Source of the DNA: Quillaja saponaria
Taxonomy: Eukaryota > Streptophyta > Magnoliopsida > Fabales > Quillajaceae
Assembly (NCBI GenBank): GCA_029379385.1
Contig: CM055618.1
Coordinates: 382,134 to 446,133 of the forward strand
Length of the DNA: 64,000 nucleotides
Direction: 5' to 3'
Below the pieces are notes generated by a model, which was given only the letters and a program-made list of their open reading frames with translations, was not told the DNA's origin and ran no database searches. Below are positions 59,552 through 64,000 of the stretch, one piece after another. The stretch's first letter is position 1; every line of letters starts with the position of its first letter. The position numbers were made by a program, and so were the translations under genes.

Positions 59552-61327
59552 ATGTTGTTTCTGAGATGGGTTTTGAACCTTTTCTTGATACTGTCCTTAT
59601 TGAGTATGTCCTCAGAAAACATAGCTCCAGCAACAGCACTAGCCCCAGTTTGTTCAGAAGCAGATAGAGCTTCTCTTCTCAGCTTCAAAGCAAGAATTTT
59701 CCAGGATACTACAAATATTCTATCTTCGTGGACAGGCACAGACTGCTGTGATGGTGGTTGGGAAGGAATTCAATGTAACCCAACCACAGGAAGAGTCACT
59801 GGATTGCAGTTGCAGAGGAATGATCAAGACAGTGGCATTTATATGATGGGAACTCTGTCCCCTTCTCTGGGAAATTTGCAGTTCTTAGAGGTAATGGTGA
59901 TAAGTGGAATGAAACATATTACAGGAACAATTCCTGAAAGCTTTTCAAATTTGGCTCACCTCACCCAACTGGTCCTGGAAGACAATTTCCTTGAAGGAAA
60001 CATTCCTTCAGGTTTTAGCCATTTGTCTCAACTCCAGGTCCTCACATTGGGTGGGAATCATCTGAGAGGCCAGATTCCTCCAGCCCTAGGAAGTTTTAAA
60101 AACCTTAGGCACATTCTTTTATCAAGAAATTTCCTCACCGGTCCATTTCCACTCACTTTCAGAAGTCTTGAGAATTTACAATATCTTGATCTTAGCAACA
60201 ACTTGTTATCAGGCCCTATACCAGATTTTGTTGGGCAGTTCAAAAATCTAACTTTTCTCGACCTCTCCAACAACCAGTTCACTGGAGAGATTCCAGCTTC
60301 TTTGTTCAGCTTGGTTAATCTTTTAGACTTGTCCTTGAGCCATAACAAACTCACAGGGAACATCCCAGACCAGATTGGAAGCCTCATATCCTTGACCACT
60401 CTTCAGTTTAGTGCTAATAAACTCACAGGTCATGTTCCACTATCCATTTCAAGATTGCAGAACCTCTGGTACCTTAACCTGTCTAGAAATGGATTCTCTG
60501 ACCCTTTACCAGATACTCTTGATCAAGGAATCCATTCTCTTTTGTCAGTAGACCTGTCTTACAACAATCTCAACTTAGGAACAGTTCCTAATTGGATCAG
60601 AAGCAAGCAACTTTCTGATGTCCACCTAGCAGGCTGCAAACTGAAAGGGACCCTGCCAACCTTTGAAAAACCAGACTCATTGAGCTCCATAGACCTATCA
60701 GATAACTATTTCACTGATGGTATTTCAAATTTCTTCACAAATATGTCCAGCTTGCAAAAGGTCAACTTGGCAAACAACCAATTGAAATCTGATATTTCTG
60801 AAATTGAATTCCCAGCAGGACTCTCTTCTATTGACTTGAACTCAAATCAGCTTGTTGGATCACTATCAAGGATCATAAACAACAGAACAAGCAGCTTTTT
60901 AGAGGTTTTTGATGTCTCAAGAAATCAAATTTCTGGTGGGATCCCAGAACTCAACAGAGGAATGAACTTGAAGGTGCTAAACATAGCAGGCAACAAGATA
61001 TCAGGTCATATCCCTGATTCAATCTCAATCTTGATTGAACTTGAAAGGCTGGATATATCTAGGAACCACATAACAGGAACCATCCCATCAAATCTAGGAC
61101 AATTGTCAAAACTTCAGTGGCTTGACCTATCCATGAATGGGCTCACAGGAGGAATTCCAAATAGCTTGTTGCAGATTGCAGGTCTGAGGCATGCAAGTTT
61201 CAGGGTGAACATGCTATGCGGAGAAATACCACAAGGGAGACCAATTAATATCTTCCCTCCAGCTACTTATGCCCACAATCGCTGCTTATGTGGCAAACCT
61301 TTGCCACCATGCAGGAGTAAAAAATAA
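59552..61327 (+). CDS. Secreted LRR-only protein (At5g23400/DRT100-like)
   Basis: The gene is one intact exon of 591 codons with a single sensible ATG at 59552. Residues 1-29 form a hydrophobic signal peptide. Cys34 and the CC pair at 65-66 with Cys75 form the LRR N-terminal cap (CSEADRASLLSFKARI, DCCDGGWEGIQC). About 18 plant-type 24-residue LRRs (L..L.L..N.LTG.IP) span residues 105-560, and a C-terminal CLCGKPLPPC cap ends the protein at SKK. No transmembrane segment or kinase is present, so it should be apoplastic, like DRT100, FLOR1 and polygalacturonase-inhibitor relatives. Its partner is unknown. By memory, length and order best fit Arabidopsis At5g23400, which also neighbours HMGB6. 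It converges with the HMGB gene. Confidence 0.9.
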   Translation: MLFLRWVLNLFLILSLLSMSSENIAPATALAPVCSEADRASLLSFKARIFQDTTNILSSWTGTDCCDGGWEGIQCNPTTGRVTGLQLQRNDQDSGIYMMGTLSPSLGNLQFLEVMVISGMKHITGTIPESFSNLAHLTQLVLEDNFLEGNIPSGFSHLSQLQVLTLGGNHLRGQIPPALGSFKNLRHILLSRNFLTGPFPLTFRSLENLQYLDLSNNLLSGPIPDFVGQFKNLTFLDLSNNQFTGEIPASLFSLVNLLDLSLSHNKLTGNIPDQIGSLISLTTLQFSANKLTGHVPLSISRLQNLWYLNLSRNGFSDPLPDTLDQGIHSLLSVDLSYNNLNLGTVPNWIRSKQLSDVHLAGCKLKGTLPTFEKPDSLSSIDLSDNYFTDGISNFFTNMSSLQKVNLANNQLKSDISEIEFPAGLSSIDLNSNQLVGSLSRIINNRTSSFLEVFDVSRNQISGGIPELNRGMNLKVLNIAGNKISGHIPDSISILIELERLDISRNHITGTIPSNLGQLSKLQWLDLSMNGLTGGIPNSLLQIAGLRHASFRVNMLCGEIPQGRPINIFPPATYAHNRCLCGKPLPPCRSKK

Positions 61328-61557
61328 GGGAAATTGGGTCAGTAAGATGCTGAACCAGTGGGTACACTCATGCCTTGTGACAATTCTGCAGGAACAGGCT
61401 CTCTTCTCTCCAAGAGTTGTATACCTTCTTTCTTCTATCATACTAGTAATGTTGAAGCTCATTCAACTGGGAATAGTATTTCTTAAATTACTATAAAAGA
61501 CAGTGTCAAAACAATGTTTCAAAAACATGCAAAATGGTTCTATTTCAGCTTTTATAT

Positions 61558-61971
61558 TTTTAGAAATATAATATTATTGTACTGTGTAGTCCCACATTGC
61601 TAAGATGTGGAAGTCAATGTTTTATTATTTACTATAAATAAAGCTTATGGGTGTAGGCTTTGAAAAATCAATCAAGCCCACAATCTTTTTTTTTATTCTA
61701 TTTTACTTCGTATGGTATCAGAGCGGGTTTGAAATCCAAGCCTAATCTTGACATGATTTTTAAAAGAACCCTAATCTTCTCTTTCTTTTATCTTCAACCC
61801 TTTTCTTGAGGGGAGTGTTAGGAATATAATATTATTGTATTGTGTAGTTCCACATTGCTAAGATGTGGAAGTCTATGTTTTATTATTTACTATAAACAAA
61901 GCTTATTGGGTGTAGGCTTTGAGAAATCTATCAAGCCCGCAATCTTTTTCTTTATTCTATTTTATTTCACA
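61558..61971 (+). mobile_element. TRIM retrotransposon (414 bp), complete
   Basis: Two direct repeats of about 155 bp (61558-61712 and 61816-61971) flank a 103-bp interior that holds only a perfect primer-binding site TGGTATCAGAGC (61713-61724) and a purine tract GAGGGGAG (61808-61815). TATAT occurs on both sides (61553-61557 and 61972-61976). The 3' repeat starts TG and ends CA, and the 5' repeat start has decayed to TT. There is no coding sequence. It lies 230 bp past the LRR stop codon and could affect that gene's 3' end. Confidence 0.9.
61713..61724 (+). promoter_or_regulatory. Primer-binding site of the TRIM
   Basis: TGGTATCAGAGC is an exact match to the site complementary to the 3' end of plant initiator tRNA-Met. 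Confidence 0.9.
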
Positions 61972-62247
61972 TATATCAATGTGAACAAGGGATATTTCTC
62001 GTAAGTAGTAAGTACCCTGTGTCAATGCAGATTACTGCAGAAATGCAGATGATAACTACTTTGCCATTGAAGAATTTAGAAAAAGAGAAATCATAGCTCA
62101 AAAATGAAGAAACAGCTGTTGCATAGCAAGCAACTAACCTCTATGCATTACCTCAACTACTAGCCTACTACATATTTCCAAATGTACAATCCTATACCTG
62201 TCATATCTGAGGAGTTTCCCAAGAACCTAAAACAGAAGCAACAAATC

Positions 62248-63912
62248 CTACTCCCCATCAGATACTTCCTTCACTGACGCTTCTTTATCAGAAGATCTGT
62301 CTTCACCCTAGACAAACAAATGAAACAATAAGTTCAAGAGGAGTGGAATATAACTAACCAAATATTCAGTTTCAAATTAAAAAATAACTCTTACATCTTC
62401 ATCTTCAGCATTATAACTCTCTAAGGCCTTCTCATATTCAGCTTTTAAGTCAGCAACTTTATCCAAATAAGGCTTTTTCTCCTGATTTAACAGTACCATC
62501 AAAATGTTTAGATAACCATATAATTATACAAATTGGATATAAGAATCTGTAGTTAGGATTAGAGTTTACTCACTTCATCAGTCATGGACCTCCACTTCTC
62601 ACCACCTTGCTTAGCAACCTGAATTTAATAAGGAAAGTAGAATTACAAAGCAGTCAGCAAACAATGAGATATATCCACAGAAGAAAACAGAAAGCTCATG
62701 AGTTCTATTTACCAATTTAACATCCTTGGAATTAGGACTTGCTTCCTTATATTCTTTCCTGAAGTCATCCCTGAAACATTACTTCTCATATTAATAAAAT
62801 CCATGATATATACAATAAAATATTGTTGACTTCAAATAAAAAAGGGTGGAGGTGAAGCTTTACATAAAGAGAAAGAAGGCAGTAGGAGGGCGTTTGGGCA
62901 TGTTAGGATCCTTGCCCTTGTTTGACTTGTCAGTTTTGGCCTTTTTAGCCTTTGGTTCTGTTGATATTGATCTCTTTCTAAACAATTTCAAAGAAAAACA
63001 TAAACTTTGGTAATCCAATTTCAAACCATAAAGACACACTTGACATTAAAAAAAAATGTCTTTAAACAACCTCTCTGCTGGCTTCTTAACCTCAGCAGGT
63101 ATTTCCACAACTTGGACCTCTGAAACAAGTAAAGAATAATTAGACATTGCAATCGATTGATAATAAGAGCACAAAAAACACTATGGCTAACCGCAACAGC
63201 TCACATAAGAACAATAGCACATTAAATTGAACAATACCCAGATTCATTTTGATTTTTGCTTCAAGGCTACAACTATGCATACTGATGAGGGCAACTGGAA
63301 CATTTTTGTTGCACTCCTCACTGCAATTAAAGAACAAAAACAAAAATTAGTCACCACTAAATTCAAATTCAACGCACAAATACTAGAGAGAATCTATATA
63401 TATATATTCTCCGACAAGAGGAATAGAAACACATATTTGGGCAGCACAACCACCAAATGCAACCGATTCACTGATTAAAATTATTATTTTAGGTTAAAAT
63501 TATATTGAAATTAGTTAACACTCCATTAGCGAAATATTGATGTAGAACATTCAACTTTCTTTTTCATGAATACAAATTACCCATGGAACAACTAAATCAC
63601 GAATTTAAAACTGCAACTACAAAGATGAAAAAGGTAAGGATTGGAGAGAGAAGCACATGAAATCTAAGCGAGAACTTCCTTGATGAAACAAAGATAGACC
63701 CGCCAAACAGTTATCAAAATCTAACAAGAATTTTCTTATCACCTGGAGAATAGCTCCAGGGTTCTAGCTAGATGGATACATACTCACCATCGGGCAAAGG
63801 CACTGCCGTCCTTGGCGCGAACAAGGGAAGCAACGGTAGCAGGAGATTCAGTAGCATCCACTATCTTCCTAGCCTTTGGTAGGTTGGGCTTCGACGCTCC
63901 TCTGCCCGCCAT
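62248..63912 (-). CDS. HMGB6: HMGB6-like HMG-box chromatin protein, eight exons
   Basis: Exons on the minus strand: 63788-63912, 63238-63320, 63071-63119, 62864-62977, 62713-62770, 62574-62618, 62395-62481, 62248-62307. All introns are GT-AG and the frame is continuous, giving 206 residues from ATG 63912 to TAG 62248-62250. Residues 1-41 begin MAGRGASKPN. Residues 42-59 contain C-x2-C-x11-H-x-C. Residues 86-112 are Lys-rich (KAKKAKTDKSNKGKD). The HMG box is about 113-181 (MPKRPPTAFFLFM, GGEKWRSMTDEEKKPY, YEKALESY). A short acidic tail closes the protein. HMGB proteins bend DNA and act in nuclear chromatin. The N-terminal block matches Arabidopsis HMGB6 as I recall it. The tail is shorter than in that protein (about 241 residues). 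Confidence 0.9.
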
Positions 63913-64000
63913 TTCTAATCAAATTTCAGAGAGGGAGAAAAGAAGAATTGACAGAACAAGGACAAACAGAAAAGGAATGATAGTTTTTAAACCCGCCCTT

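Noticed and set aside
61558..61971. Cassandra-type TRIM with a 5S rRNA-like LTR
   Set aside because: I see no 5S internal promoter boxes in the LTRs; only the general TRIM layout is supported.
1..64000. tRNA, rRNA, CRISPR array, riboswitch or defence-island-like system
   Set aside because: I looked for these and saw none. The initiator-tRNA-like 12-mers are retrotransposon primer-binding sites. Nothing in the window supports a new multi-gene system.

Overview
This window is AT-rich nuclear DNA from a flowering plant, almost certainly a eudicot. The evidence is plant-type transposons (RTE and L1 LINEs, Ty1/copia, Ty3/gypsy, hAT, MULE, CACTA, a TRIM), a plant HMGB6-like gene with plant GT-AG introns, a plant LRR gene, and relics of plant SF1 and syntaxin genes. 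I cannot name the species. Most of the window is transposon sequence, much of it nested. I see three intact protein genes: a DUF6817/TPR-type gene at 23864-25132 (+), an LRR-only secreted protein at 59552-61327 (+), and an eight-exon HMGB6-like gene at 62248-63912 (-).

Layout. 1-7000 is one decayed Ty3/gypsy element (LTR, primer-binding site, gag, protease, RT, RNase H). Its gag is split by a Mutator-like element (about 1458-5005) that carries a plant-mobile-domain gene relic. About 7000-9855 is the first of three copies of a long LTR-like repeat (the others are about 19058-22748 and 25443-27752); this copy contains a fragment of an SF1 splicing-factor gene. 10190-13450 holds retroelement leader sequence, a 68-bp tandem repeat, a copia pol fragment and its LTR. 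13453-16625 is a nearly intact RTE-type LINE. 16750-17260 is a second copia-type LTR.

18815-25443 and 39635-41790 are the two halves of a duplication carrying the DUF6817-type gene; the second gene copy is a pseudogene. The DNA between them is nearly all transposons: LTR repeat 3, a CACTA end, a 5.4-kb hAT with an exact 8-bp target duplication, a copia LTR, and a gypsy gag-pol relic with a TIR element inserted in it that itself contains a MITE. 42020-46125 is a second hAT. 46210-48882 holds an LTR-like stretch and a 5'-truncated L1 LINE. 49757-50610 is a syntaxin (SYP112-like) pseudogene. 51096-54253 is a second RTE copy with an exact 17-bp target duplication. 54341-56179 is a short gypsy element with two LTRs and no RT.

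The right end (59.5-64 kb) is gene space. The LRR gene and the HMGB6-like gene converge, with a 414-bp TRIM between them. From memory this order resembles Arabidopsis At5g23400 (LRR) to At5g23420 (HMGB6), so it may be conserved microsynteny. I found no tRNA, rRNA, CRISPR array or prokaryote-style operon, and no convincing new molecular system. The interest lies in the nesting history, the gene duplication with decay, and several gene relics.
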